Assembly (NCBI RefSeq): GCF_000756665.1
Contig: NZ_ARXV01000016.1
Coordinates: forward strand, 1-64,000
Origin: Alcanivorax nanhaiticus
GTDB lineage: Bacteria; Pseudomonadota; Gammaproteobacteria; Pseudomonadales; Alcanivoracaceae
Length of the DNA stretch: 64,000 bases
Direction: 5' to 3'
Part shown: piece after piece, positions 44,603 to 52,863 of the stretch
Numbering within the stretch: position 1 is the stretch's first letter
Layout: each line of letters starts with the position of its first letter
Position numbers and translations under genes: made by a program
The notes under the pieces: generated by a model
Told to the model about the DNA's origin: nothing
Databases searched by the model: none
What the model saw: only the letters and a program-made list of their open reading frames with translations

Positions 44603-44858
44603 GATCTCTCTGAAGCAGGGGCTGCGCTCCTGCGCGATAGTGGCTTTGCAGCCCAGAGCCTGAAAACCCCTATCCTTCATAGGGTTAAAGTGCCTCCACA
44701 GCACGGCGTAGATTCAGGCATGGTCGTCCCATTAAACCTTGTCCGGCAACCTGCAATCAATTCCCGAATCCAGTTCTCGCTGCAACTTCCGTACCTTTTG
44801 CGCGCTATGACTTGTCACTCGCATCCCCTAAACTAGGCGGCTTAGCTGAGGAGGGGCC

Positions 44859-45512
44859 ATGACACTTGCCATTTTTGATCTTGATAACACCTTGATCGGT
44901 TGCGACTCCGACCATCTGTGGGGAGACTGGCTGGTTGAGAAAGGCATTGTTGATGCCGAGCACTACAAAGAGACCAATGACCAATTCTATGTGGATTATC
45001 AGAATGGTCGGCTCGACATCCTTGCGTACCTGCGCTTTTCCCTGAAAGTGCTGGCAGACAACGACATGGCCCAGCTGCATTTCTGGCGCGAACAATTTCT
45101 GGCTGAAAAGCTGGACAGCATGTGGCTTCCCAAAGCCGAAGCCCTGCTTCAACAACACCGCGATCAGGGACATACCCTGATGATCATCACTGCCACTAAC
45201 GACTTTGTCACCGCCCCACTGGCTGACAGACTGGGGGTGGATCATCTCATCGCTACTGTTGCCGAATGCAAAAAAGAACGCTACACCGGTGATATCGCAG
45301 GCATCCCCAGCTACCGGGAAGGCAAGGTCACGCGGCTGCATGATTGGTTGAAGGCGCACAACGAAACCCTCGAAGGCAGCTGGTTCTACAGTGATTCCCA
45401 CAACGATCTGCCGCTACTGGAGCAGGTCGACAACCCGGTAGCCGTAGACCCGGACGCCACCCTGGACCGTGAAGCCCGGGAACGGGGCTGGCAAGTGATC
45501 AGCCTGCGCTAA
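44859..45512 (+). CDS. HAD-IB family hydrolase (SerB-like)
   Basis: A 217-residue HAD subfamily IB phosphatase: motif I IFDLDNTLIGCDSDHLWGDW, motif II IITATNDFVTAPLADRLGVD, and motif IV WFYSDSHNDLPLLEQVDNPV. It resembles the SerB/CicA-type phosphatases of gammaproteobacteria; substrate unknown (possibly phosphoserine or a phospholipid-derived monophosphate). It diverges from rppH; the DUF3080 gene follows at once. Confidence 0.87.
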   Translation: MTLAIFDLDNTLIGCDSDHLWGDWLVEKGIVDAEHYKETNDQFYVDYQNGRLDILAYLRFSLKVLADNDMAQLHFWREQFLAEKLDSMWLPKAEALLQQHRDQGHTLMIITATNDFVTAPLADRLGVDHLIATVAECKKERYTGDIAGIPSYREGKVTRLHDWLKAHNETLEGSWFYSDSHNDLPLLEQVDNPVAVDPDATLDREARERGWQVISLR

Positions 45513-45535
45513 TGACAGCGGATATGAGAAGTCTC

Positions 45536-46456
45536 ATGAAAAAACCCGTTCGCGTCCTGTTCACTGCCCTGCTTCCTCTGGCCCTGGCTGCCTGTGATAC
45601 CAGCGAGGCACCGGAGCCCGAAACCCATGCCGAAGCCCCCATCGAGACGGGCATTATCGTGACTGACTGGCAACAGCAAAGCCTTGAGCAGTTCGAGCAG
45701 GCGGCAGCCCATTGGCAACAGGCGCTGGTCAACCTCGAGCAGAACAAGGACGAAAAAAACCTGGCCGCGCTGCGTCAGTCGCTCGCTGATTGGTACCATC
45801 GCTTTACCGAGCAGGCGCCACTCCTCAATGCCCGGGCCTGCCAGCTGAAGCAGCAGGCTATCCTGGCACGCATGGATACCTGGCCTCTTTACCCCGGCTA
45901 CATTGACTCCATGCCGGAATGGCCGGAATCCGGCCTGATCAGCGATCCCTATCTGGAATTGAACCGCAAGAACCTGCGCATTCAGCATGGCGCCACCGAC
46001 TCAGCCGAAGCGAGCCTCGGCTTTGCCGCCATGCTGGTGGTACTCAATGGCACCAGCGAAACGGCCAAGCCCCTGGCCTTTTTCCAGGAAGAAGCGCAAC
46101 AGGCACCTCGCCGACTCACCTACCTGAAACTGGCGGGTGAACAGATCCTGGCCGACTACCGCACATTCGCTACAGAGGTCTCTCTGGTTAGCAGTGATCT
46201 GGACTGTGCACTCAGCGCCATGCTTGAGCGCCGCCAGCAACTGATCAGCAGTACCGACAACGACAGCGAGCTGGTCATCCCCAATACCATCCGTAAGACT
46301 CTCAGCGACATTCAGTTGAACGCTCTGCAGAACTTGCCGGAATCGGTGGTTAGTGCCTGGGAGGACGTCCAGCCCGGCATTATGGAGGCGATCACCTCCA
46401 GCAAAAATAAGGGCTGGAAACCGATTGAGGAATGGCAGGGGCGCACGTCCGAATAA
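45536..46456 (+). CDS. DUF3080 lipoprotein
   Basis: A 306-residue lipoprotein resembling the DUF3080 family. With the ATG at 45536 the signal MKKPVRVLFTALLPLALAAC starts at residue 1 and the lipobox Cys is residue 20; ATG codons at 45512 and 45524 in frame are alternatives that extend the signal peptide. The mature part is helical, with SLADWYHRFTEQAPLLNAR, GATDSAEASLGFAAMLVVLNG, and a long terminal helix. Function unknown. Probably co-transcribed with the HAD gene. Confidence 0.8.
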   Translation: MKKPVRVLFTALLPLALAACDTSEAPEPETHAEAPIETGIIVTDWQQQSLEQFEQAAAHWQQALVNLEQNKDEKNLAALRQSLADWYHRFTEQAPLLNARACQLKQQAILARMDTWPLYPGYIDSMPEWPESGLISDPYLELNRKNLRIQHGATDSAEASLGFAAMLVVLNGTSETAKPLAFFQEEAQQAPRRLTYLKLAGEQILADYRTFATEVSLVSSDLDCALSAMLERRQQLISSTDNDSELVIPNTIRKTLSDIQLNALQNLPESVVSAWEDVQPGIMEAITSSKNKGWKPIEEWQGRTSE

Positions 46457-46518
46457 ATCACCATCGGCCAATCGCCGCCAACAGCGCACGCCCAGCCCCT
46501 CAAACCTCGTGCCGGCCC

Positions 46519-46544
46519 TGTGGGAGCGGCGGTTCCGCCGCGAA
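46519..46544 (+). repeat. REP-like hairpin
   Basis: TGTGGGAGCGGCGGTTCC-GCCGCGAA between the DUF3080 gene and a convergent outer-membrane-protein gene; identical in core to the copy at 24438. Confidence 0.8.
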
Positions 46545-46673
46545 AGCCCTAACCAAGTGCTACTGAGCATCGTGGCCGAACCCCCACTCCCACGGCACCC
46601 CAAGCCAATGCAGGTCAGGAAGTCTTTGTCTGCGGCATAACCTCTCGCTTTCCGGCTACCCCCAAACGAACAC

Positions 46674-46712
46674 AAAAAAAGCCCGCCGGGTTTCCCCGGC
46701 GGGCTTTTTTCA
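46674..46712. terminator. Bidirectional terminator
   Basis: AAAAAAGCCCGCCGGG pairs with CCCGGCGGGCTTTTTT around a TTTC loop, between the convergent DUF3080 and outer-membrane-protein genes. Confidence 0.93.
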
Positions 46713-46726
46713 TCAGGCTCGACCGC

Positions 46727-47356
46727 TTAGAAGTTGTAGCGACCGAATACGCCGATGGACTCACGATCACCACCGAACAGCAGGCGTGCGCCCACGTCTA
46801 CAGCCGCAGTCGCTTTAAACAAGCCCTGGGCGTACAGAGTGATGTCATCGTCATACAGGTCGTAGTAAGACAGGCCACCTTCCAGCTCTACCTTGTCAGC
46901 GACGGCCGCGCGGACACCACCACGCAGTTCAAAGCCGATTTCATCATCGCTAGCGCTATCTTCTGCACAAACGCCGAAGCTACAAACGCGGTAATCATAT
47001 TCCTGATCATCATAAATGATGTCAGCGGAACCCACGAAGTCCAGCTTGTCCTGCAGCGGAGTGTGGAAACCCACACCGGCGTAGATCTGCTTGCCATCCA
47101 GGTCACCCGGACCAAAATCACCGTCGTAGAAAGACAGGCCACCGCGCAGGAACAGGTGCTCGTCCAGCTCAAACGCACCCTCTGCGGTCAGTACATCTAC
47201 ATCCCACTCGTCATCAAATTCCCACTGATCGTAGGCCAGCTGACCATAGTTGTAAGAAAAACCGTTATCACGGACAGCAGACGTACGCTGCTCTGCCATG
47301 GCAGGAGCGGTGATAGCGAGAGCAATACCAGACACAAGCAATGTTTTTTTCAACAT
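46727..47356 (-). CDS. Outer-membrane beta-barrel protein (OmpA/OprF-like barrel family)
   Basis: A 209-residue exported protein with a signal peptide (KKTLLVSGIALAITAPAMA) from ATG 47356, which has GAGGA upstream. The mature chain is acidic and alternates aromatic strands (FSYNYGQLAYDQWEF, LFLRGGLSFYDGDFG, QIYAGVGFHTPL, VELEGGLSYYDLYDD) and ends with IGVFGRYNF, the terminal Phe typical of outer-membrane barrels. The function is unknown. The Cys pair CSFGVC in the middle could form a loop disulfide. Confidence 0.8.
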   Translation of the reverse strand: MLKKTLLVSGIALAITAPAMAEQRTSAVRDNGFSYNYGQLAYDQWEFDDEWDVDVLTAEGAFELDEHLFLRGGLSFYDGDFGPGDLDGKQIYAGVGFHTPLQDKLDFVGSADIIYDDQEYDYRVCSFGVCAEDSASDDEIGFELRGGVRAAVADKVELEGGLSYYDLYDDDITLYAQGLFKATAAVDVGARLLFGGDRESIGVFGRYNF

Positions 47357-47503
47357 AATAAAGTCGTCCTCAATCAAAATTAAACGGCTTTCAAGACTGC
47401 GCCAGTGTAACCCTTTCCCTGACAAACAATCTGTGCGGCCACTCTGGAACCCCAGAGATTTATTAAAGTTTTTCAAAGATGCGGGCAGAGTTATAACACG
47501 CCC

Positions 47504-47536
47504 TTGACCTGGGGGTTACCCTCAAGTTTCACAATC
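47504..47536 (+). promoter_or_regulatory. MerR-type (CueR-like) promoter before copA ATPase
   Basis: A -35-like TTGACC at 47504-47509 is followed by the dyad TGGGGGTTACCCTCA (47510-47524), which is symmetric at all but the paired mismatched positions, and a weak -10 (CACAAT, 47530-47535) at the overlong 20-base spacing that MerR-family activators require. A regulator gene is not visible in the window. Copper-responsive control is inferred. Confidence 0.6.
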
Positions 47537-47582
47537 TGTGATGAACCGCATGGAATCTGTCTGCGTAGAAAAGGAGGCGTAG

Positions 47583-50081
47583 ATGGCAAGCTACCAGTTG
47601 CCTATATCAGGGGCCACCTGCAAGGGCTGTGCTCGAAAAATATCCAGTGCATTGACTGCCGTGCCCGGCGTCGACGATGTGCAGGTGGATCTGGAACATC
47701 AACAGGCCCATGTATCCGGAAGTAGTGCGCTTTCCGAAGCGGCATTGCAAGATGCTATCGCCGAGGCCGGCTATGCCCCAGCTGAGCAGCACAGTGACAT
47801 ACCGGCTGCAGATTCGCACGAGAATCCAAATGCGGATCGCTCCATGCAGGACATCTCACTGAATATTACCGGCGCCACCTGTGCAAGCTGCGTCCGGACT
47901 ATTGAGCAAGCGCTACGAAGCACCCGCGGCGTGAAACAGGCCGAGATGAATTTCGCCGACCGCACCGCCCGGATATCAGGCACTGCCAACGCGACCACGC
48001 TGATCAAGGCGGTGGAGGCGGCAGGCTATGGTGCCAGCGAGATGCAACCTGAAGATGATGGTAGCGAGCAAGAAGCCCTCGAGCAGGCCCACTATCGGCA
48101 GCTACTCAAGCATATGTGGCTGGGGCTGGGGTTAGGTGTCCCTCTCATGGCCTGGGGCCTGCTCGGTGGCGACATGATGGTTCGCCCTGGCCAGCCTTCC
48201 CAGTGGATCTGGTTGGCTATCGGACTGCTCACATTAGGCGTTCTCGCCACTGCCGGACGGCATTTCTTTATCGGGGCATGGAAAGCCTTTCGCAATCATA
48301 ACGCCAACATGGACACGCTGATTGCCCTCGGCACAGGGGCCGCATGGTTATATTCCATCGTCGTTGTCATTGTGCCCGGCGTCCTTCCTGAGGCTGCACG
48401 TCATGTCTATTTTGAAGCCAGCGCCATGATCATCGGTCTGATCAATCTTGGCCAGGCGCTGGAAGTACGGGCACGAGGCAAAACCAGTGCGGCCGTGAAG
48501 CGGCTATTGGACCTGGGTGCAAAAACCGCTCGCGTCATCCGCGATGGCCCAAACCAACAAAGGGAAGAACTGGACATTCCCGTTGAACAGGTGCAAACCG
48601 GTGACCACGTGCGAGTCCGGCCTGGTGAAAAGATTGCCGTGGATGGCGAGGTGCAGGAGGGAGAAAGCCGCATCGACGAGTCCATGCTTACCGGCGAACC
48701 CATGCCAGTGGAAAAAAGCGTGGGTGACAAGGTCAGTGCCGGCACCATTAATCAAGCTGGCACCCTGATCTACCGGGCCACAGCGGTAGGCAAGGACACA
48801 GCCCTGTCCCAGATCGTGGCACTGGTAAAAAAGGCTCAGGGCAGCAAGCCGCCCATTGGCCGGCTGGCAGACCAGGTGTCCGCCGTGTTCGTGCCCACTA
48901 TCATGATCATCGCGGTAATCTCTGCGCTGGCCTGGTTCAACTTTGGCCCCGAGCCACGTCTCACCCATATGCTTATCAGCGCCACCACCGTGCTGATCAT
49001 CGCCTGCCCTTGCGCACTGGGGCTCGCCACTCCCATGTCGGTGATGGTTGGCGTCGGCAAGGCGGCAGAACATGGCATTCTGATTCGCCAAGGCGAAGCG
49101 CTGCAGACCAGCAGCAAGCTGGACACCATTGTGCTGGACAAGACCGGCACTATTACCGAAGGCAAACCGGCCGTCATTGCTATTCTTTGCGCTGACGGCC
49201 AGCAGGAAAACACGCTGTTGCAACTCGCGGCAAGCCTCGAGAACGGCTCTGAACACCCGCTTGCCATGGCCGTGCTACGCGAAGCTGAACGTCGTGACCT
49301 GACGCTTTCAGAAGCAACCCGGTTTGAAGCCATTAATGGCAAAGGCGTTACCGCGATAGTGAACGGTCAACGCTACCGACTGGGCAACCAACGCTGGCTG
49401 GAAAGCGAAGGAATCAACGTTTCCCTGAGCAGTGATTCGTTGACCCAAAAAGGCGCCACTCCACTGTTCCTCGCCAGCGAGGGAACACTGCTTGGCATCA
49501 TCGGCGTGGCAGATCGCATCAAGGCGGATTCCCGCGAGGCCATCGCCCGGCTGCGCGAGGCGGGCATGAAGGTCATCATGATCACCGGCGACATCCAGGC
49601 CAGCGCTGATGCCATCGCCGCAGAAGCCGGGGTCGATGAAGTCATGGCCGAAGTCTTGCCGGAAGACAAGGCAAACAAGGTCAAGGCGTTACAACAACAA
49701 GGGCGCATCGTGGCGATGGTCGGTGACGGTATCAATGATGCTCCGGCCCTGGCCCAGGCCGATGTGGGTTTTGCCATCGGCACCGGTACCGATGTGGCGA
49801 TTGAGTCTGCTTCCATTACGCTGATGGGGGGTTCCCTGCATGGCGTCGCAGATGCCATGGAAATCTCCAGTGCCACGGTGCGCAACATCAAACAGAACCT
49901 GTTTGGTGCCTTTATTTACAACAGCCTGGGAGTACCGGTAGCCGCCGGGGTGCTTTACCCCTTTACTGGTAGTCTGCTCAGCCCGGTGATAGCCGGAGCA
50001 GCCATGTCGCTTAGCTCAGTTACGGTGGTCACCAATGCCAATCGTCTTCGACTTTTCAAACCTCATCGAGATCCATCATGA
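47583..50081 (+). CDS. copA: Copper-exporting P1B-type ATPase
   Basis: An 832-residue P1B-1 ATPase for Cu(I) export. Two N-terminal heavy-metal domains carry C13KGC16 and C100ASC103. The membrane CPC lies at residues 475-477 ([13 protein letters not shown]), the phosphorylation site D519KTG at [11 protein letters not shown], and the hinge [18 protein letters not shown] near residue 712. AGGAGG precedes the ATG. A methyltransferase gene overlaps its stop by ATGA. The symbol clashes with the multicopper oxidase CopA downstream, which is a different protein. Confidence 0.96.
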   Translation: MASYQLPISGATCKGCARKISSALTAVPGVDDVQVDLEHQQAHVSGSSALSEAALQDAIAEAGYAPAEQHSDIPAADSHENPNADRSMQDISLNITGATCASCVRTIEQALRSTRGVKQAEMNFADRTARISGTANATTLIKAVEAAGYGASEMQPEDDGSEQEALEQAHYRQLLKHMWLGLGLGVPLMAWGLLGGDMMVRPGQPSQWIWLAIGLLTLGVLATAGRHFFIGAWKAFRNHNANMDTLIALGTGAAWLYSIVVVIVPGVLPEAARHVYFEASAMIIGLINLGQALEVRARGKTSAAVKRLLDLGAKTARVIRDGPNQQREELDIPVEQVQTGDHVRVRPGEKIAVDGEVQEGESRIDESMLTGEPMPVEKSVGDKVSAGTINQAGTLIYRATAVGKDTALSQIVALVKKAQGSKPPIGRLADQVSAVFVPTIMIIAVISALAWFNFGPEPRLTHMLISATTVLIIACPCALGLATPMSVMVGVGKAAEHGILIRQGEALQTSSKLDTIVLDKTGTITEGKPAVIAILCADGQQENTLLQLAASLENGSEHPLAMAVLREAERRDLTLSEATRFEAINGKGVTAIVNGQRYRLGNQRWLESEGINVSLSSDSLTQKGATPLFLASEGTLLGIIGVADRIKADSREAIARLREAGMKVIMITGDIQASADAIAAEAGVDEVMAEVLPEDKANKVKALQQQGRIVAMVGDGINDAPALAQADVGFAIGTGTDVAIESASITLMGGSLHGVADAMEISSATVRNIKQNLFGAFIYNSLGVPVAAGVLYPFTGSLLSPVIAGAAMSLSSVTVVTNANRLRLFKPHRDPS

Positions 50082-50728
50082 CGCCAGAACAACTCGCGGC
50101 ACAGTTACGCCACCCTCATGGGGAAGAGGGAGCGGAAGTAGCGGCCAACATGAACGCCAGCAACCAACCGATTATTGCCAACACTTATGCGGCATTATCG
50201 CTGCAAGGTGGCGACCGGGTGCTTGAAATTGGCCCCGGAAGTGCCGGGCATTTGCCGACCTTGCTTGCGCAAGTAGACGATCTTGATTACACCGGACTGG
50301 ATCTTTCCGAAGACATGGTAAAGGCCGCACAGGCCATGCATGAATCGCAGCCGAAGGTGCGTTTTATTCAAGGAGATATTGTTGAGGCCCCGCTGCCCGA
50401 CAATTATTTCCACGCGATTGTGGCGGTGAATGTGGTGTATTTTTGGCAACCACTGGCACCCGCCCTGAAAGCAATTTGGCAACACATGGCGCCGGGCGGA
50501 CAGCTTTGCCTGGGCTTGAGAGACCGAAAAAGCATGTCAAGCCTGGCAGTTTTTCAGCATGGTTTTCTAACCTACGAAGGTCCGGATTTGTTGCAGGCAC
50601 TGGAAGCCGCAGGCTTTGTGCAACCAGAGCTGAAGTACTTCAAAGAAGACAGCATCAGCGTTCTGGGTGAAATCATGCATAAAACCGGTCTGGTCGTTAC
50701 CGCACACAAACCGGAGGATCAACCATGA
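50078..50728 (+). CDS. Class I SAM-dependent methyltransferase in copper operon
   Basis: A 216-residue SAM methyltransferase of the UbiE/Methyltransf_11 type. Motif I is [16 protein letters not shown] (about residue 48), acidic residue region [15 protein letters not shown], then [20 protein letters not shown] and the late [12 protein letters not shown]. The target is unknown. It begins within the copA stop (ATGA) and its own stop overlaps the cupredoxin start, so it is coupled on both sides to copper genes, which is unusual for this family. Confidence 0.85.
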   Translation: MTPEQLAAQLRHPHGEEGAEVAANMNASNQPIIANTYAALSLQGGDRVLEIGPGSAGHLPTLLAQVDDLDYTGLDLSEDMVKAAQAMHESQPKVRFIQGDIVEAPLPDNYFHAIVAVNVVYFWQPLAPALKAIWQHMAPGGQLCLGLRDRKSMSSLAVFQHGFLTYEGPDLLQALEAAGFVQPELKYFKEDSISVLGEIMHKTGLVVTAHKPEDQP

Positions 50729-51093
50729 CAGCATTGATCAACCTCGCAGGCCTGCTATTAATCGCCCTGATCATTAGCTGGTTCTGGCTGTCTCAGGCCG
50801 GAGGTCGCCAACGCAAACAGGACGCAACGGTAAGCGAAGCATCCGTGATAGTGAAAAATGGCGTCTATGATCCTCCCACTCTTCATGCCCGCGCCGGCCA
50901 AACACTGACCTTGCATTTTGACCGCCAGGATCCCTCACCCTGTGCAGAGCAGGTGATCTTCCACGGACTGGGTGTGAGTGAATTTCTGGACAGCGGCAAG
51001 GTCACAACCGTTACGCTGCAAAACCCGCCCAAGGGCGAATACCGTTTTACCTGTCAGATGCAGATGTATCAGGGCAGATTGATTGTAGACTGA
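50725..51093 (+). CDS. Membrane-anchored cupredoxin-like protein
   Basis: A 122-residue protein with an N-terminal hydrophobic segment (LINLAGLLLIALIISWFWL, residues 4-22) and a cupredoxin_1-type beta barrel from about residue 45 (VKNGVYDPPTLHARAGQTLT ... GEYRFTCQMQMYQGRLIVD). Candidate ligands are CAEQVIFHG (Cys, His) and the terminal CQMQM, where a type-1 Cys-His-Met set could be formed. Probably a periplasmic copper-binding protein. It overlaps the methyltransferase by ATGA. Confidence 0.82.
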   Translation: MTALINLAGLLLIALIISWFWLSQAGGRQRKQDATVSEASVIVKNGVYDPPTLHARAGQTLTLHFDRQDPSPCAEQVIFHGLGVSEFLDSGKVTTVTLQNPPKGEYRFTCQMQMYQGRLIVD

Positions 51094-51125
51094 ACGCAAC
51101 ACGCCAACACGAATGAGGCCTTAAC

Positions 51126-51623
51126 GTGAAAAAGATACTGATTATTTTATCTGCCCTGCTGATCGTTGCCTGTGGTGAAGATGCACCCGCAAAGCCGGAA
51201 ACCAATGCGACTGAAACACCCACAACCCAGTCGACTGCCAGCAGCAAAATACTGGAAGTGTATAAATCACCCACCTGTGGCTGCTGCGGCGCCTGGGTCG
51301 ATCACATGAAGGAAAACGGCTACACCGTGAAAGTGCACGAAACCGACAACATGCAGCCAATCAAGGAAAAGGCCGGCATCCTCCCCGGCGGAGGCTCCTG
51401 CCACACCGCCTTTATTGATGGCTACGTGATTGAAGGTCATGTCCCGGCCAGTGATGTGGATCGCTTGCTCGCCGAACGGCCTCAAGGCAAGGGCCTTACC
51501 GTACCTGGCATGCCGGTAGGCTCACCCGGCATGGAAATGGGCGACCGGGTGGATGCCTATGACGTACTGCTGTTCGATGAAGACGGCATGGCCGTATTCA
51601 GCCACCACCCCGGGAATCAATAA
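51126..51623 (+). CDS. DUF411 metal-binding lipoprotein
   Basis: A 165-residue lipoprotein: signal KKILIILSALLIVAC with the Cys near residue 16, a T/S-rich linker, then the DUF411 domain with SPTCGCCGAWVDHMKENGYT, LPGGGSCHTAFIDGYVIEGH and ERPQGKGLTVPGMPVGSPGMEM. The cysteines and methionines suggest copper binding, in keeping with the location of DUF411 genes in metal-resistance clusters. It lies 32 bases after the cupredoxin gene. Confidence 0.88.
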   Translation: MKKILIILSALLIVACGEDAPAKPETNATETPTTQSTASSKILEVYKSPTCGCCGAWVDHMKENGYTVKVHETDNMQPIKEKAGILPGGGSCHTAFIDGYVIEGHVPASDVDRLLAERPQGKGLTVPGMPVGSPGMEMGDRVDAYDVLLFDEDGMAVFSHHPGNQ

Positions 51624-51629
51624 GTACAG

Positions 51630-51698
51630 TCTCGAGTGGCGAGTAATGAGTCGCGAAGACCCCAATCGGTTTTCGAAACTCGTTACTCGAAACTCGCC
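51630..51698. repeat. Word-repeat palindromic element, copy 10
   Basis: TCTCGAGTGGCGAGTAATGA-GTCGCGAAGACC faces GGTTTTCGAAACTCGTTACT-CGAAACTCGCC. It separates the DUF411 gene from the LysE-family gene; it is shorter than most copies. Confidence 0.75.
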
Positions 51699-51766
51699 TT
51701 TCCTGCCCTTCAACCTGTCACACCAACCCGCTACAGTGGCTCCCTTTGCGTGTAACGAGACCCTGA

Positions 51767-52426
51767 ATGCTTCCTCTTCATGACTGGCTACTGCTCGCCA
51801 GCATCTGCGCCTTGGGGGCCATGACGCCGGGGATCAGCCTGGCGGTGATTACCCGGCATACTCTCCACGGCGGACACCGCGCCGGGGCCTTGGCCGGCAT
51901 CACACATGCCCTGGGTATCGGCATCTGGGCGGCGGCCACGGTCACCGGCATGGCCGTGCTGTTTCACCGTTATCCCATGCTGGAAACCGGCTTTTCGCTG
52001 GTCGGGGCGGTCTTCCTGCTATGGATGGCCTGGAAAAGCTGGCAGGCCGGTCGCCACCCACTTCCCCCGCCTGACCCGGACAGTCAGTTCAAGCAGCTCC
52101 ACGGTGCCGCCTGGGACGGTTTTATGGTGGCCTTCCTCAACCCCAAGGTGGCGCTGTTCTTCCTGGCCCTGTTCAGCCAATTTCTCTCCGCCGACATGAG
52201 CCTCGTGGCACGGACACAGATGGTCCTGACCTCCATGCTGATTGATGGTGGCTGGTATGTGCTGGTGGCCATGATGCTGGGCCGCAGCCGCTTTCTGCCC
52301 TGGCTTCGCGAGCACCACCACTGGGTGGAACGGGGCACCGCCGTCCTGCTGGTGGTGATTGCCTGCAGCGTTGCCGTTCAGGCCCTGACAGCTGACACCT
52401 CACTACCGGCCTTGACCATGGGGTAG
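51767..52426 (+). CDS. LysE/RhtB-family exporter
   Basis: A 219-residue membrane protein with about five to six hydrophobic segments; the LysE-family start LLLASICALGAMTPGISLAV (TPG motif) and GFMVAFLNPKVALFFLALF are recognisable. It presumably exports amino acids or related small molecules. Its stop lies 22 bases before the CopL-like gene, so they may be co-transcribed by chance. No metal motif is seen. Confidence 0.82.
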   Translation: MLPLHDWLLLASICALGAMTPGISLAVITRHTLHGGHRAGALAGITHALGIGIWAAATVTGMAVLFHRYPMLETGFSLVGAVFLLWMAWKSWQAGRHPLPPPDPDSQFKQLHGAAWDGFMVAFLNPKVALFFLALFSQFLSADMSLVARTQMVLTSMLIDGGWYVLVAMMLGRSRFLPWLREHHHWVERGTAVLLVVIACSVAVQALTADTSLPALTMG

Positions 52427-52448
52427 CCCCCAGGTTGATAATGACGAT

Positions 52449-52826
52449 ATGAAACGTGTGTGGCGCAAATACATATCGGCCCTGCTGGCCCTGTTGCTCA
52501 CCGGCCTGATGCTGGTGACAGGCACCGCCGCGGCCGTGCAAAGCAGCGCCATGGCCGCCGATGGCTCCGGCATCAGCGCCATGGACCACTGCCATCACCA
52601 CAACACGGCCATGGCCGACATGCCCTCCGCTGATGTCGATAGCAACCACTGCCCCGATGGTGAAGCCTGTCAGTGCGTGACACTTTGCCAGGCCAGCGCC
52701 ATTACCTTCACCCGCTTTATTTCGTCCAACGATCGCCCCGTCCGCCACTACTTGCCGGAGGCGGTGATTGATCTGTCACCGGGCATTCACCGGTTACCGT
52801 TCCGCCCCCCGTCCCTGACTGTTTGA
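52449..52826 (+). CDS. CopL/DUF2946-like small copper-associated protein
   Basis: A 125-residue exported protein: an N-terminal hydrophobic segment (ISALLALLLTGLMLVTGTAA), then a His/Met/Cys-rich stretch MDHCHHHNTAMADMPSADVD and CPDGEACQCVTLC, and a Pro-Arg tail (HRLPFRPPSLTV). Small proteins of this layout (CopL, DUF2946) lie in front of copA multicopper-oxidase genes and bind copper or regulate them. 37 bases separate it from copA. The name is by resemblance and position only. Confidence 0.6.
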   Translation: MKRVWRKYISALLALLLTGLMLVTGTAAAVQSSAMAADGSGISAMDHCHHHNTAMADMPSADVDSNHCPDGEACQCVTLCQASAITFTRFISSNDRPVRHYLPEAVIDLSPGIHRLPFRPPSLTV

Positions 52827-52863
52827 GACCGCCTTACCCACTCAAACAATCAGGAGACAGACC

